Of a DNA stretch of 64,000 nt, positions 23,350 to 34,139 are shown in pieces (the first letter of the stretch is position 1; each line of letters opens with the position of its first letter). The notes under the pieces were generated by a model. The model did no database searches. It was not told the origin of the DNA and worked only from the letters and a program-made list of their open reading frames with translations. This DNA is from Sciurus carolinensis (lineage: Eukaryota > Chordata > Mammalia > Rodentia > Sciuridae): assembly GCF_902686445.1 (NCBI RefSeq), contig NC_062213.1, positions 55,067,268 through 55,131,267 on the forward strand. The letters run 5' to 3'. The translations under genes were made by a program, and so were the position numbers.

Positions 23350-23945
23350 TGTGCTGTCAGCCTGGTGCGCAACGGCCATTTGCTGTTGTAAGAGGGAAGG
23401 CTCCTGGGACAAGGATAGAAGAGGCTGTACTCCACAGCTAGTAAGAAGCAACCTTTTTCATAAGTGGCAACAGCTCTACTTCCTACAATTATTTTTCTTC
23501 TTTGTCAATTGCTGTTTTTATTCTATGCCTACCAAGTCATCCGAAATGGCCTGTATCTTAACCAGGGAGGAAACTAAGATAAAATAAGGAAGGATAAAGA
23601 TTGACAGTCATGTCTCTTGCCTTTGGGATCCTAGCCAATGCAATGCGTGTTTCCAGATGTCTCTTTGGAGAACCCATTTCTAACCTTAGATATTTTTCCC
23701 GACTCAGTCTGTACACCAAACCCAAATATCTGCTCACTTCCAAAATACATCTATTCTTGACTTAAAAATACATGAGGAAGGACCTTGGCCCTGGTGGAGG
23801 CCTAGTTCTTATCCCTACTTTCCTAAGAGCCAGAGAAGAAAAACCTTCCTAGTACAGTGAAATTGACCTCAATTCTCTAGATATTTTAAAATATTAGTAG
23901 TACTAAATTTTAAAGTTTCTTCAGTTGATTTTGTTAAACATATTA
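23350..23945. other. unique sequence
   Basis: Nothing recognised. An 85-codon frame at 23,330-23,587 starts inside the MIR and is not supported as a gene. Confidence 0.45.
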
Positions 23946-23949
23946 AAAG

Positions 23950-24178
23950 TTTAATGCCAGGTGTGGTGCACACACCTGTAATTCCAGCAGCTCAGGAGGC
24001 TGAGACAGGAGGATCACAATTTCAAAGCTAGCCTCATCAATTGAGCGAGGCCCCAAGCACATCAGCAAGACTCTGTCTCTAAATAAAAAATTAAAAAGCC
24101 TAGGGGTGCATCTCAGTGGGTAAGCAGCCCTGGGTTCAATCCCCAGATCCACCTCCCCCCCCAAAAAAAAGAAAAGTA
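23950..24178 (+). repeat. B1-dID SINE
   Basis: 'gccaggtgtggtgcacacac' ... 'aggctgagacaggaggatca' ... 'gggttcaatccccagatcca' followed by a C-run and A-rich tail. All parts of the composite are present. Confidence 0.94.
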
Positions 24179-24179
24179 T

Positions 24180-24850
24180 AAGACATCTTGTCAATAAGCA
24201 GGTGCATGAGAAATAATATGCAACTGAGTAATTCAAGCCCAGAAATCTGAGGGAAATAAACTATCAGAGGCCTTCTATGTTTTTCTTAATAATGTATTTC
24301 AAGAGGTTTGCTGAGAATTAAATATGTTTGAGTTCAGGGTTTGCATTGGTCTAGTTTCATTCATGTAGGCTTGATTGTCACAGGCCAGGGAACGGCAGGC
24401 ACAGTAACACCCAACAAGATGGGGATCCTGACTTCCAAGATCTTTTGGTCCCCTGCTAGTGCTCTTTCAGATGGATTTCAGGATGTGGTAGAAGGGAAGT
24501 GAATTATGTCAAGAAGGATTCATGTGGCCAAGGGGAAGCGGGGCACTGAGGTGAGGACCTGGGGTGAAGGAGGCTTGAAGGCTAGAGTGGCCGGTCACAG
24601 GGAGGCGTGAGGACATTCCCCTGGGTTCACCTTCTCCAGTATCTTTTCTTTCCAGCTCTTTCAGCGGCTACTGACTTCATCTCTCCCCGGGGGCTAGGAA
24701 GTCCTGAGCAGCAAAGGTGAGGATGTTTCATTCTCCTTCTCTTGCTGCCATCCCCTCCTTTGATCCCCCCTTTGTCACATCCACCAACTTCTTTACTGAA
24801 CTATAGAATGGCAGCTGGGGAGAAGAGTTTCAGAAGTACCAGAAGAAAGT
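24180..24850. other. unique sequence flanking a candidate exon
   Basis: Locally GC-richer than its neighbours from about 24,400. It contains the exon-like segment at 24,656-24,716 and no recognised repeat. Confidence 0.4.
24656..24716 (+). other. candidate exon (61 nt)
   Basis: A pyrimidine-rich tract and AG ('tatcttttctttccag') lie immediately upstream. The downstream boundary is AAAG followed by GTGAGG, a near-consensus donor. One frame is open with two leading and two trailing bases, reading LSAATDFISPRGLGSPEQQ. I do not recognise the peptide. It could be a coding, untranslated or lncRNA exon, or a chance pair of splice-like sites, since 61 nt open in one frame is not significant by itself. 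Confidence 0.22.
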
Positions 24851-25185
24851 TGTGATTTAAATATGAGGTGTCCCTGAAAAGCTCATGTGTTAGACGATGC
24901 AAGAATTTTCAGAGGTTAAATGATTGGTTTATGAGAACCATAACCTAATCAGTGGATTAATCCACTTATATGGATTAACCTTGGTGGTAAGCGTAGGCAG
25001 GTGGGGAGTGGCTGGAGGATGTAGATCACTGGAGGCATGCCTTCGAGGTTTATAGTTTGTCCCTGGACAAGTTCCATGGGACATACAGTTCAACTGTCTC
25101 TACTCTTTGTACTTTTCCCCAAATGATGGGATGGTGTACTTCTGTGAGGATGTTGCCTGGAGGCAAAACAGAGAGCTTTTAGGTA
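24851..25185 (+). repeat. MaLR-like LTR fragment
   Basis: 'atatgaggtgtccctgaaaa', 'gctcatgtgttagacgatgc', 'cataacctaatcagtggatt' and 'gtaggcaggtggggagtggc' are shared, in the same order, with the LTR at 42,732-43,231. The 3' part (polyadenylation end) appears missing. No internal retroviral sequence is present. Confidence 0.6.
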
Positions 25186-25305
25186 AACCCGTCCCCTTTC
25201 TCTCTTCCAAATGCTGGTCCCTCTCAATGTTTAGTTAGGAAGCGCTGGACACAAGTCAGTCTGTCCTGTGTTTCAGCAAAGTTTCAATATCCTTTCCAAA
25301 TCTTT

Positions 25306-25420
25306 CCTTCAAATCTTTTTTTTTTTTTTCTTGCAGTGCTGGGGATTGAACCCAGGGCCTTGTGCATGCAGGGCAAGCACTCTACCAACTGAGCTATATC
25401 CCAGTCCCCTTCAAATCTTT
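25306..25420 (-). repeat. ID SINE with perfect target-site duplication
   Basis: A T tract, then 'gcagtgctggggattgaacc', 'gccttgtgcatgcagggcaa' and 'ctaccaactgagctatatcc' form an ID in minus orientation. The 13-bp repeat CCTTCAAATCTTT occurs at 25,306-25,318 and 25,408-25,420. The body is close to the apparent consensus, so it is a young insertion. Confidence 0.95.
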
Positions 25421-25446
25421 ATGATTGATTCACTTACTCTTTTGTA

Positions 25447-26090
25447 TTTCTTTTTTTCTTCTTTTCCACATTTTTTATTGGTGCGTTATGGGTGTACTTA
25501 TTGATGGGATTTGTTGTTACATAGTCACATCACACATGCTCCCAGTATAATAATATAAATTGACTAGTATCACTCCCCAGCACTCCCCACCTGCCGCCCT
25601 GCCTCCCACTTCTTGGTCCCTTTCTTCTGTTGATCTCCCTCTGATTTTTAAGAGGTCCCCCTCCACCTTTGTGTTCCTTTACTCTCTAGCTTCCACATAT
25701 GAGAGAAAACATAACCCTTAACCTTCAGAGTTTGACTTATTGTACTTAACATGATGATCTCTAGTTCCATCCATTTTCCTGCAAATACCATAATTTCATT
25801 TTCCTTTATGACTGAATAAAGTTCCTTTGTGTGTCTATACCACATTTTCTTTATCCATTCATTCATTGATGGACACCTAGGCAGGTTCCACAGTTTGGCT
25901 ATTTTGAATTGTGCTACTATAAACATGGGTATGCATGTACCACTGTAGTTAGATCTCTTTAATTCTTCTAATATTGAAATAGTCGTATAGCTGGGAAATC
26001 GAGTGGTTCCATGCTTCATCTTTTGAGGAACCACCATATGGTTTCGGTAGCTGTTGTACTAATTTACAGTCCCAGCGACCGTGTTTTTAA
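25447..26090 (-). repeat. L1 3' end: ORF2 C-terminus and 3'UTR
   Basis: On the minus strand an open segment (26,037-25,648, 129 codons) contains EWIKKMWYRHTKELYSVIKE and NEIMVFAGKWMELEIIMLST. These match the C-terminal end of the L1 ORF2 protein, upstream of a 3'UTR reaching about 25,447. It is 5'-truncated: no endonuclease or reverse-transcriptase domain is present. This open frame is a piece of a dead L1, not a gene. Confidence 0.88.
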
Positions 26091-27070
26091 GCCCTACCTT
26101 CTTCAGTGCAGTGAATTTCTTTTATATCCAGCAAATTCCTGACTTCTAAATATGCAGGAAAAACAAAAATTTGTTGTGGAAAAAAGTACAACCAATCTCT
26201 TCATACTTAGAGAAATGAATATTTTTTTTTCCAGAAAAGTCACCATATGTTTGAAGGGTGCCAGTTGGTATGCAAATACAAGGGAAGACAGATGTCTGCC
26301 CCACAGAATGATTAAAGTGCATGTGGGTCCCTTTCAGCCTTGGAAAACATTAGTGGCACAACAGTGATGGAATTTGAATGTTATTAAATATACTTTACTA
26401 ACTACACTTTATGGACGAAGTCTAGGGGGAAATAATCATAATAATATTCCCCCAGTTAGACATTAAATGGCTCCAAATATGTTATAGAAAGTATATAATG
26501 GCCAGACTGGCAAGGTGTGGCAGGAACTGGTTTGAAAGATGAAGTCAGCCTATCAGTGACAACCCTAAGAAGTTTTTAAGTAGTTGCATTTTTTTTTTCT
26601 TGGACTACAAATCCTTGAAAATTTGAATTATGTTCATTGTGGCTGGGCTGTAAAACTCCGAGAGAGCCATGCGTGAGCCAGGACTTAGGAGCATCTAATG
26701 CAGTAGGAAACTGGAGATCAGAGGAGATGGCAGCCTGGGCTGCATCCGTGGTCCTGAGACCTGCAAAAAACGTGAGGATCCACAGCTCGGCCAGTCCCAC
26801 AGGCCGTCAGTGTGGTCGCTGTCTCTGGCAGCATGTGGTGAGCAAACCCACTTCTACAAAATAGGTATCTGGATTGCTATTGCCAGCATCTCATAAATAT
26901 ATTCAGAACATTGAAAGAAAAAGACCTTTGTAGCAAACAAATACAGTCAGTGGTGGTGTTTCCTGCAGGGTGTTGACTGTTATTTATTTGCAGTTTAGTT
27001 CCTATTGTTCCCCACCAGAGTAATGTAAGGAGGATATTCCAGAAAGAGTAGGGGCTGTAGAAGGTTGGAA
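26090..27070. other. unique sequence
   Basis: No repeat recognised. A segment at 26,640-26,860 has several CpGs and open frames of about 75 codons on both strands, but no feature that I can support. Confidence 0.45.
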
Positions 27071-27074
27071 TCTG

Positions 27075-27190
27075 AGGTATAAGTCACAGATTTGGTTATG
27101 TGACCCCTTGCAAGTCACTCAGCCTGCCTGGGTCTGATACTTCCTCAGCTGTAAAATGGAGCAGTTGGGCTTGATGGTTCTGCAGTCACT
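27075..27190 (+). repeat. MIR SINE fragment
   Basis: 'gcaagtcactcagcctgcct' ... 'cctcagctgtaaaatggagc' is the MIR core and 3' region in + orientation. Confidence 0.75.
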
Positions 27191-27191
27191 G

Positions 27192-27360
27192 CCTCTCATA
27201 CTCTAATGTGCATAGAAGTCACCTGGGAGTCTTGTAAAATTGCGGATTCTGACTTGGTAAGCCCAGGGTGGGGCCTGGAGTCTGCCTTTCTAAGGGGCTC
27301 TTGGTGCTGCTGATCCACAGACCATACATTGCTTACCAAGTTCCACAACATCACTAGACT
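27192..27360. repeat. MER5/MER20-like hAT-Charlie remnant
   Basis: 'catagaagtcacctgggagt' ... 'cagggtggggcctggagtct' ... 'tgctgatccacagaccatac' keeps the order of a short mammalian hAT-Charlie element. A sister copy is at 29,660-29,825. Confidence 0.65.
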
Positions 27361-27479
27361 CAAGCTTCCATTTATTCTATGATTCCATGACAGTGTGATC
27401 ATCTGATGTCTCAGAAAAGACAGGAGTGTTTCACAAAACATGCCTACCATGGTGTTAACTGTTCTCATTCTTCACAATC

Positions 27480-27655
27480 ATCTTCATCAAACACCTTTTA
27501 CATGCCTAATTATACATAACAGTTTTACAAGCTTTACAAAAAGAACTAAAAACATTTGGTCCCTGCCTTATCAGATGTGGCAGTCTAAGAGATGTAGAGA
27601 CAGTAATAAATATTGAGGCAGTAATAGATACTGAGTGATAAATGCTCACCCACAT
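27480..27655 (-). repeat. L2 LINE 3' fragment
   Basis: 'catcaaacaccttttacatg' ... 'ggtccctgccttatcagatg' follows the antisense L2 3' end. It is degraded. Confidence 0.45.
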
Positions 27656-27659
27656 ATAA

Positions 27660-28605
27660 ACACATTAAAATATAAAAATGGGCATGTATTGTTCCTTTTA
27701 AAATCTGGGAAACTAAAGAGGTTCTCTATAATTTTTATGTAAATACAACAAGAAGTTTCTGTTTCTGTGTTACAGACAGAGGTTAGGAACAGCACAGTTC
27801 TGAGGCTTCTTTTGTTATTGTTTGGTTGACTTTGAGTTCACTAACTTTAAAAAAATTTTGTATTAGCCAGACATGCCTAACCCTGTCCATGTGCAGGTGC
27901 CTCGCTCTGACTTTTTGTTGGGCAGAACTAAGGGCCATTAAATTAACCTCAGCACTTCCTAGCTGAGGACCTAGGGCCATCAGTCACCCTTATGCTACCC
28001 TTGGAAGCAGCAGAGGGAGGACTGGATGCGGTTGTCTTGATTCCTAGGCTGTTAGATGATGCAGAGGGGAAAATTGTGTGTCCAAAGCTCATGGTAATTA
28101 ATTCCCACAGAAATATTAGAATTTGGTTCTTTTTCATCTGTATGCACTTGCATTGGCTTCACTGATCCAAGGACTTCACTACTTTGGTTGAGATAGGGAC
28201 AAAGAAGTGGTAATTGCCAGCATTTTCTCCTGACAGCAGCACAAGTTCTATTCCTGAAGGTCACGCCACTCACCTGCCAGAGATTATGTTCAGGTCCTTG
28301 TGGATGATGAGCCAGTTTGTTATAACCTTAACTCTGGTTAGCAGAGTGACCCCAGGATGGTTCACTTATTTATTTGTTCTTAACTCAGGAAGAGCTAAGA
28401 GAATTATCACAGACCTCGCAATTGTTCATATTTAATCAGGGGTTTCTGAATCAAATATTTGCTAATAATGAGACTATTGACCCTTGGTTTACGCCTTTTT
28501 GATTCAAGTAGGCACATATAATATTTAGTAGTGACCACATGTGTGCCCAGGGATACAAAGATGTAGAGGAAATGCTGTTCTTAGTCTATAACTATGGTTT
28601 ATATT
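27660..28605. other. unique sequence
   Basis: Nothing recognised. Frames of 62-73 codons occur on both strands without domain or splice support. Confidence 0.45.
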
Positions 28606-28609
28606 AGGA

Positions 28610-28795
28610 ACCACTGTGGAATCAGATGTACCTGGGTGCGAAACTTGACTCCACCACTCATTGACTGAGCTAATTCACTTTTCTGAGCCTCAGTTTCCCT
28701 AACAAGTATGACAGTTGTATGAATCCCATGGAATTCTTACAAGCACTAGATGAGATGAGAATGTGTGGAATGTGTAGCACAGTGTCTGCAAATAG
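28610..28795 (+). repeat. MIR SINE
   Basis: 'ctgggtgcgaaacttgactc', 'cactcattgactgagctaat' and 'tgagcctcagtttccctaac' cover the MIR tRNA-related part, core and 3' end in + orientation. It is one of the better preserved MIRs here. Confidence 0.82.
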
Positions 28796-28799
28796 TTTT

Positions 28800-29650
28800 A
28801 TCAGTTTTCATAATAAAACTGGTATATATGACAAGCATCAGGATCCTCTGTCATGGAAAAAAAGAGCTAGCAATTCTAAATTTAGTATTTTATATTACTT
28901 CACATTCATGTCTTTGTACAGGAGGTTGTCTCTGGGTTAATGAAATGTCACACTCTGTTTATTAGGAATAAAGCTGCTATGGAGACAAAGCCTCCATTAA
29001 TTAGGCTCCACTTCATCTTTCATTCTGTAATGTTGCATACAGATGTTGATTTCATTTTTTTTAAATAAAATTAACTGTAAAGCATGAAGACAGTCTACTC
29101 ATGTTAAAGAAGATACAAAACTGAGATTCTCTTTTTGAGGTGCTGGGGTATGAATAATTATTAAAGCAGGAAGCTAAGCTTTGAAAAAGCCACAAATGGC
29201 AATGCTATGTATTTTACAGTAGCATCTCATGATAGATCTGTGGGCATATAGAATAGTGCAGCCCTGATTGAGGGACCTGAGTGTCTGATTGCCCCCTCAG
29301 AGGCAAATTAGAATAGAGGGGGTATCTGGAACTTGGTCTCAGGAAGTAAGAACAGGGAGGAAGTCATGGGGCAGCGTTCCCTGGTAAGTGGAATCTGAAG
29401 CGTGCCAGCTGTATTGTAGGGATAGAAGACCTGCAGAACAAGGTGTAAGACACCTGGAAAGAAACTCAAGAAACCAAAGTGAGCCGCTTCAAGTGGAGCC
29501 AACTATATGGGAAACAGCCCCCAGGAAAGGCCCTAACCTCAGAAACCTGTCCACCAGCACCTTTGACAAGACATCTGTGGCTTTCCTATGAGTGGAGATG
29601 GAGTCACATCTCTATGTAAGTGGAGATGGAGCCACTTGGCTCAGATGCAG
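28800..29650. other. unique sequence with a candidate exon
   Basis: No repeat family recognised. It contains the exon-like segment at 29,301-29,383 and a short near-duplicate phrase 'gtggagatggag' at about 29,593 and 29,621. Confidence 0.4.
29301..29383 (+). other. candidate exon (83 nt)
   Basis: The acceptor-like sequence 'ctgattgccccctcag' precedes it, and the donor GTAAGT follows CTG at 29,384. Frame 1 is open for 27 codons (RQIRIEGVSGTWSQEVRTGR at its start). Its trailing TG joined to the first base of the 33,647 candidate would give a stop, so the two are not phase-compatible in these frames. It may be a chance match. Confidence 0.15.
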
Positions 29651-29659
29651 CAGTGGCTT

Positions 29660-29825
29660 ATGCCAGTTCTTACCCACATTTATTGTGCACATGAATCACC
29701 TGGGGAGCTTGTTAAAATGCAGATTCTGATTCCAAGGGTCTGAGATGAAGTCTAAGACCTACATTTCTAATGAGACTCAGTCTTGCTGAAGTTATGGTCC
29801 AGGGACCATACTTTGAGTAGCAAGT
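29660..29825. repeat. MER5/MER20-like hAT-Charlie remnant
   Basis: 'cacatgaatcacctggggag', 'cttgttaaaatgcagattct' and 'agggaccatactttgagtag' mark a short non-autonomous hAT-Charlie element. It is the same class as 27,192-27,360. Confidence 0.75.
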
Positions 29826-29839
29826 ATCTAACCTACTCT

Positions 29840-30720
29840 CTCCCCAAGCAGCACTTTCTCTGTTCACCACTGCCTGTCTTTCTGTCCCCAGTACCTTAAT
29901 TCCACCTGTATTCACAATCCATTGTTTCCTCTTGTTTTCACTGTCCACCACTCCCTCTAGCTCTTTCCTACTTACCCAACTTAAATTCCACCATCTCCTC
30001 ATAATCACTCCTTTGCATCCATCCTCACATTCTTTGCTTCTTTCTCCTACTCTTTGAGCTCACCTGGCAAAACCTGTAGATCCCACCTCTCTGCCCACTC
30101 CATGTGCTCACCTCTGCTGATAAAAGGCTGAGGAGCGCACCCCACTATGCTAACAGGTCTCACTTCCAGCCCAGTGGGTCCCAAGGCTGCTGGTCCCCTT
30201 GTCTGTTCACTCCTGCCCTCTCCCAGTCGGCTTCATGCTCCCTCTTCAAACCCCAAATACCTTTTTCTCAATCTTCATGTCAGCTGATAATCTTGTTTCC
30301 CATTCTTTTTTGTGACAGGACAGAATAGAACTTCTTCCATGGCCTTTCCTCCTCTCCTGGATCTACCCCCATATCTTTGTGTGTGCCGTGGGGGTCCGGG
30401 TCCTTTCCTCCATGTCCACAGAAGCACTGGGCTTGTTCTGGCTCCATGAGTAGCACTGTCATCGTGGGCACATGACCTACGTCTCCCCACCTTCAGGCCT
30501 TTGCCCATCCAGCATTCTCTTAGGATGACTTTCTGACTCTCCACTTAACACAGTCCCACCCCTTGGGCAGCCCCCAACTCCCTGCTGGCTTCAGTACAGT
30601 GGGTATTACATTTGGTTTGCAAGATGGTTAGTTTGTTTTTCACCTCCTCTAGAAAGCTCTGTGATTGCTTGGTCAGTAATGAAACCCCACCTAGAATATA
30701 GCTGGCACAGGGAGACATGC
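29840..30720 (+). repeat. probable L2 LINE remnant
   Basis: A long pyrimidine-rich + strand stretch includes 'gtcagctgataatcttgttt' and 'cttcaggcctttgcccatcc'. It ends with 'ctagaatatagctggcacag', resembling the order of L2 ORF2 and 3'UTR. It is strongly diverged, so the assignment is tentative. Confidence 0.4.
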
Positions 30721-30724
30721 TCCT

Positions 30725-31680
30725 TAAGGTATTTAAATAGATCTTAGAATAAGAGATGTGATTACATTAGAATCAGAAAAAGGGAACTGGAGAAAAAATG
30801 CATACCAACATATGTATTTAAAAAGAGGTGTTTGAGGTTCTTTTTGAATCGATGGGGCTAGGAAAGATCCCTGTCTGGGGACTCTTTGGGATTTAAATCT
30901 GTTGAATTTAATAGAGATTGTTGAGCATGCCAGACCCGTTAGAGGTGAGGAGAGAAAATGACCAGTATCAAATTCCATTTGAGAATCCCTATCCCTTGTC
31001 TCAATAAACACACTCAGAGAGGTCTCTAGTTTAAGGCAGGATTTTACCAACCATGCTGTGTGGGACTCGGAAGCATTGTTAAGCTCTCCTCAGACACTGG
31101 CAAAGAGCTGTAACCAGTTAGCATTTCATAGCTATCCCATGAGCAAAATATCCCTGATTTGTTGTGGTTTTAGGAAAAGAGATATTTCAGCCATGCCTCT
31201 GATTCCATGTAAGCATATCATTATGAAAAACAACCACATGGCTTTGAGTTGGTGATGAAATAGCCTAATTCACACAGTGGAGGCACTTGGCATGACAGCG
31301 TGTGGTGCTAGCTGGTCCTGAGGACGAGGAGTTGGGTGTTTTGTCTGCTGAAGATGAAGGAAAGGTGTACTGACGTCTACATGAAGTTCTAGCATATTTC
31401 TTTTTAGTTCATTCCTGAGAGTTCTGCATTTCACAGCATCGTCAGCATACCCTGACTCGTTGCAGCTCAAGGTTTGGAGCAAACTCTTTTTCAGGGGGAC
31501 CCCCAGGGTTTTTGCAAATATGGGGCTGAGGACACAGCAGGTACTCAATGCACATCCCTCCCTTTTTCTCCCCTCTCCCATCCGTGCCCTTTCTGATGGG
31601 TCCCACCCATACTGTCTTTCAGTGTAATATGGAAATTAAGATATAAATATTGTGTTTTAATAAGCTATTGTTCATTTTAG
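30725..31680. other. unique sequence
   Basis: No repeat recognised. Minus-strand frames of 103-105 codons (30,733-31,050 and 31,270-31,581) carry no domain. Confidence 0.45.
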
Positions 31681-31684
31681 ACTA

Positions 31685-31855
31685 GTGATTTTCTTAACAT
31701 GGAGGTAATTTTACCACCCGGGACATTTGTCAAAGTCTGGAGACATTTTTGGTTGTCACAGCTTAAAGAAAGGTTGCTATTCCCTCAAAACAAAAAATTA
31801 TCCAGCCCCACACACACGCAGGGCAGAAGTCGAAAACCCCTGTTTTGGAGCTTAA
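31685..31855. repeat. MER-type hAT remnant
   Basis: 'gggacatttgtcaaagtctg' then 'gagacatttttggttgtcac' and 'aaattatccagccccacaca' match the conserved order of a small mammalian non-autonomous hAT-type element. The subfamily is not assigned. Confidence 0.6.
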
Positions 31856-31859
31856 ACTT

Positions 31860-33640
31860 TACACTGCTTACAGTTTATTTCTTCACTGGATTCTAAAGAA
31901 GGAGAGTGTTAAGTAGAATGTGACAGACCAGGGACATAGTTGGGACAAGAGGTTGAGATCAACCCAAGGCCTTACTTGCCAGCTATAAGATCTACCTACT
32001 CTTTATAAACACACTACAGTTTCTAACCTAAAAACCTTATTAGATATTCATTTCTTTATTAGTTGTTTGATTTCTATATTTTAAAAAAATACCAATGTAG
32101 CAGAAGCCTGGGGATCTCAGGGTGGGGGCTGGGGCCAGTGAGAGAGGACACTGGACAGGCGGCAAGTGCTGCTCCAGGAGACCTCAAAGCTGTGCCAGGC
32201 TGCGTGGTTTTTATCCCAAGAGCTGTACATATGGGCCCTCCAGAACAAAGATATCATGCTCTTTTCTGTACCCTGTTCACAACCTGTACATATTCCTGCT
32301 ATATTACATGCATGTCCGCATTTGTTGGCTCTGTGTGCCCTTTGTACACAGCGTGAAGGTTTGTCAGTGTTCATAAAACAGCTTTAGCTGTGCTTTAAAC
32401 ACCACTAGCAGCATCTCACAACTGTGACTGCACTACTTTTGAACAGGTGCCATTCTGATGAAGTTGTTTAGAGCTTGCAGTTTACCTTCCTGGCTTGAAA
32501 AAAGATGGGTTTCCAGGCTGGTGTGGAAATTGTCCAGAACCCACAGTGTCATTGAACTGTAATGCTGAATTGCTCAGGATGGGACTTTCCCAGCAAAAGG
32601 CCAAGAGCAGAGAATTCCCCTGCCCTTTGCTGCTGCAGGCGGCCTCTTGCAGAAGTGATCTTGACTCCTTTCTTGCCTCTCCTGTGTGCACCCTCCTCTC
32701 ACCTTGTGCATCTGTCCCATTGTCTACATCTGAGGGCTCTTGGCCCTCAGGGTCAGGGTGGGTGGGGCCATGTGGAGCTTGGGAGTTCCTGTCTTGCTGT
32801 CATCAGACTCTTGACATGGGCAGCTCACGAGGGCCACCAGCCTTGCTTGTCATCCAATTTACTCTTTCTCTGTGGTCATCTGGCATTGTTTGGCCTTTCA
32901 TTTCTTTCATTTCTTTCTTTTCTCATCTAAACTTTGCCCAAAAAAGAAGGGGGAACAAAGTAGAGATGGGGAGAGATGTTGGCTTACCTCAGTGGCGACC
33001 CTTTCTCAAAAATTTCTGCCCAGTCACTGCGTCACCCACTCCACTGTCCAGGCTTCTCCCTTCTCGTGGCACATTGAAGATGTCGACTTCGAGCCACAGT
33101 TGTATAAAAGCAGAATTTGAGATTCAAGATTACATTCCTCAAACTTGAATCACACCTCCTCTTGGAACAAGTGATCTTTATAAGTGATATAATTTTATTT
33201 TTAAGCATAAGGAACCATGTTCAAAATACAGTATATTTCAAGACGAAGGCCTAGGATAATGTGGCTAGATTTGTTCTAACAGTCGCCTCCTGGTTCTGAG
33301 CCATTCTCTTGCGCCCAGAAAGAGATAGAAGGGAACAATGAGAAAACAAAGCATCTGCATTAATTTTCAAATGTTTTAACACCTTGTTTTTTAATTTTCC
33401 TACATACATAAAATTTAGAATACTACATATGTCTGTGCATATTTTAAGAGCAAGTTTTAACTTTTGCCTTTGAACATTTTCCTTAAACAGTATTAAAATG
33501 CTAAAGGTTACAATTGTCAGTTGCTTTTTTTTTATTACCCAAAACTACAATAAGTAAATGAAAAGATAATCATCTTATCCTAAGTTTTTGCAAGTTTAAG
33601 CCAGTATAGAATTTTGAAATTGTTTCCTGTTGTGTTTCCT
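31860..33640. other. repeat-free sequence containing the longest ORF
   Basis: No transposable element recognised in about 1.8 kb. The middle (32,100-33,150) is GC-richer and supports overlapping frames in two + frames, the longest being 217 codons at 32,495-33,148. That product is Cys/Ser/Leu-rich with no recognisable domain, and I do not call it a gene. The interval could be conserved non-coding DNA or a lncRNA locus. Confidence 0.35.
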
Positions 33641-33646
33641 TTCAAG

Positions 33647-33713
33647 AACGCAGGGAGTCCTCTTTTTTCGACAGTTGGGCACAACTTTGGAACTGGGAAA
33701 GGGTGATTTCAAG
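33647..33713 (+). other. candidate exon (67 nt)
   Basis: A strong polypyrimidine tract and AG ('ttgtgtttcctttcaag') lie upstream, and GTATGA follows CAAG downstream. With one leading base the frame is open to the exact end: TQGVLFFRQLGTTLELGKG followed by DFK. A second frame is also open, so openness alone is not evidence. It is phase-compatible with the 24,656-24,716 candidate (AG+A gives Arg). I recognise no protein family. Confidence 0.25.
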
Positions 33714-33999
33714 GTATGAATTTATCTCTTATTATCTGAATTATTAATCATTCAAACTGGTTTCTGGATTACTTTGTGTATACGTATCAGTGGTTTATTT
33801 GAGGATTGAGTTGTGGGTCTGTAGACATAGCTTCCAAGCTGAAAAACCTCAAGGCACGAGCTAGTCCATTTTGAGTTCAACACCACAAGTCTTCTATCTT
33901 AGAGACCTAGACATCAAGAGTTGTGATTCCTACAACATGCTGTTTCCCTTGTGATCAGTGACAGACACAACCCTGGCTCTGCTTTTTAATGCTCCTATG

Positions 34000-34135
34000 A
34001 AGGTGGACAAATGTTTACCTTCTCTCAATCTCTTCCCTTATCTTTGAGATGGGATAATAATTGATAGCCTCATGGGCACAATGGAGAGATTAGTAGAATA
34101 CACAGCACCTTTACCACCACCACCATCATCAAAAA
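34000..34135 (+). repeat. MIR SINE fragment
   Basis: 'caatctcttcccttatcttt' ... 'gagatgggataataattgat' is the MIR 3' half in + orientation. Confidence 0.65.
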
Positions 34136-34139
34136 TATG

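Noticed and set aside
25648..26037. 129-codon minus-strand ORF as a gene
   Set aside because: Its peptide matches the C-terminal tail of L1 ORF2 and it continues into an L1 3'UTR. It is a truncated retroelement.
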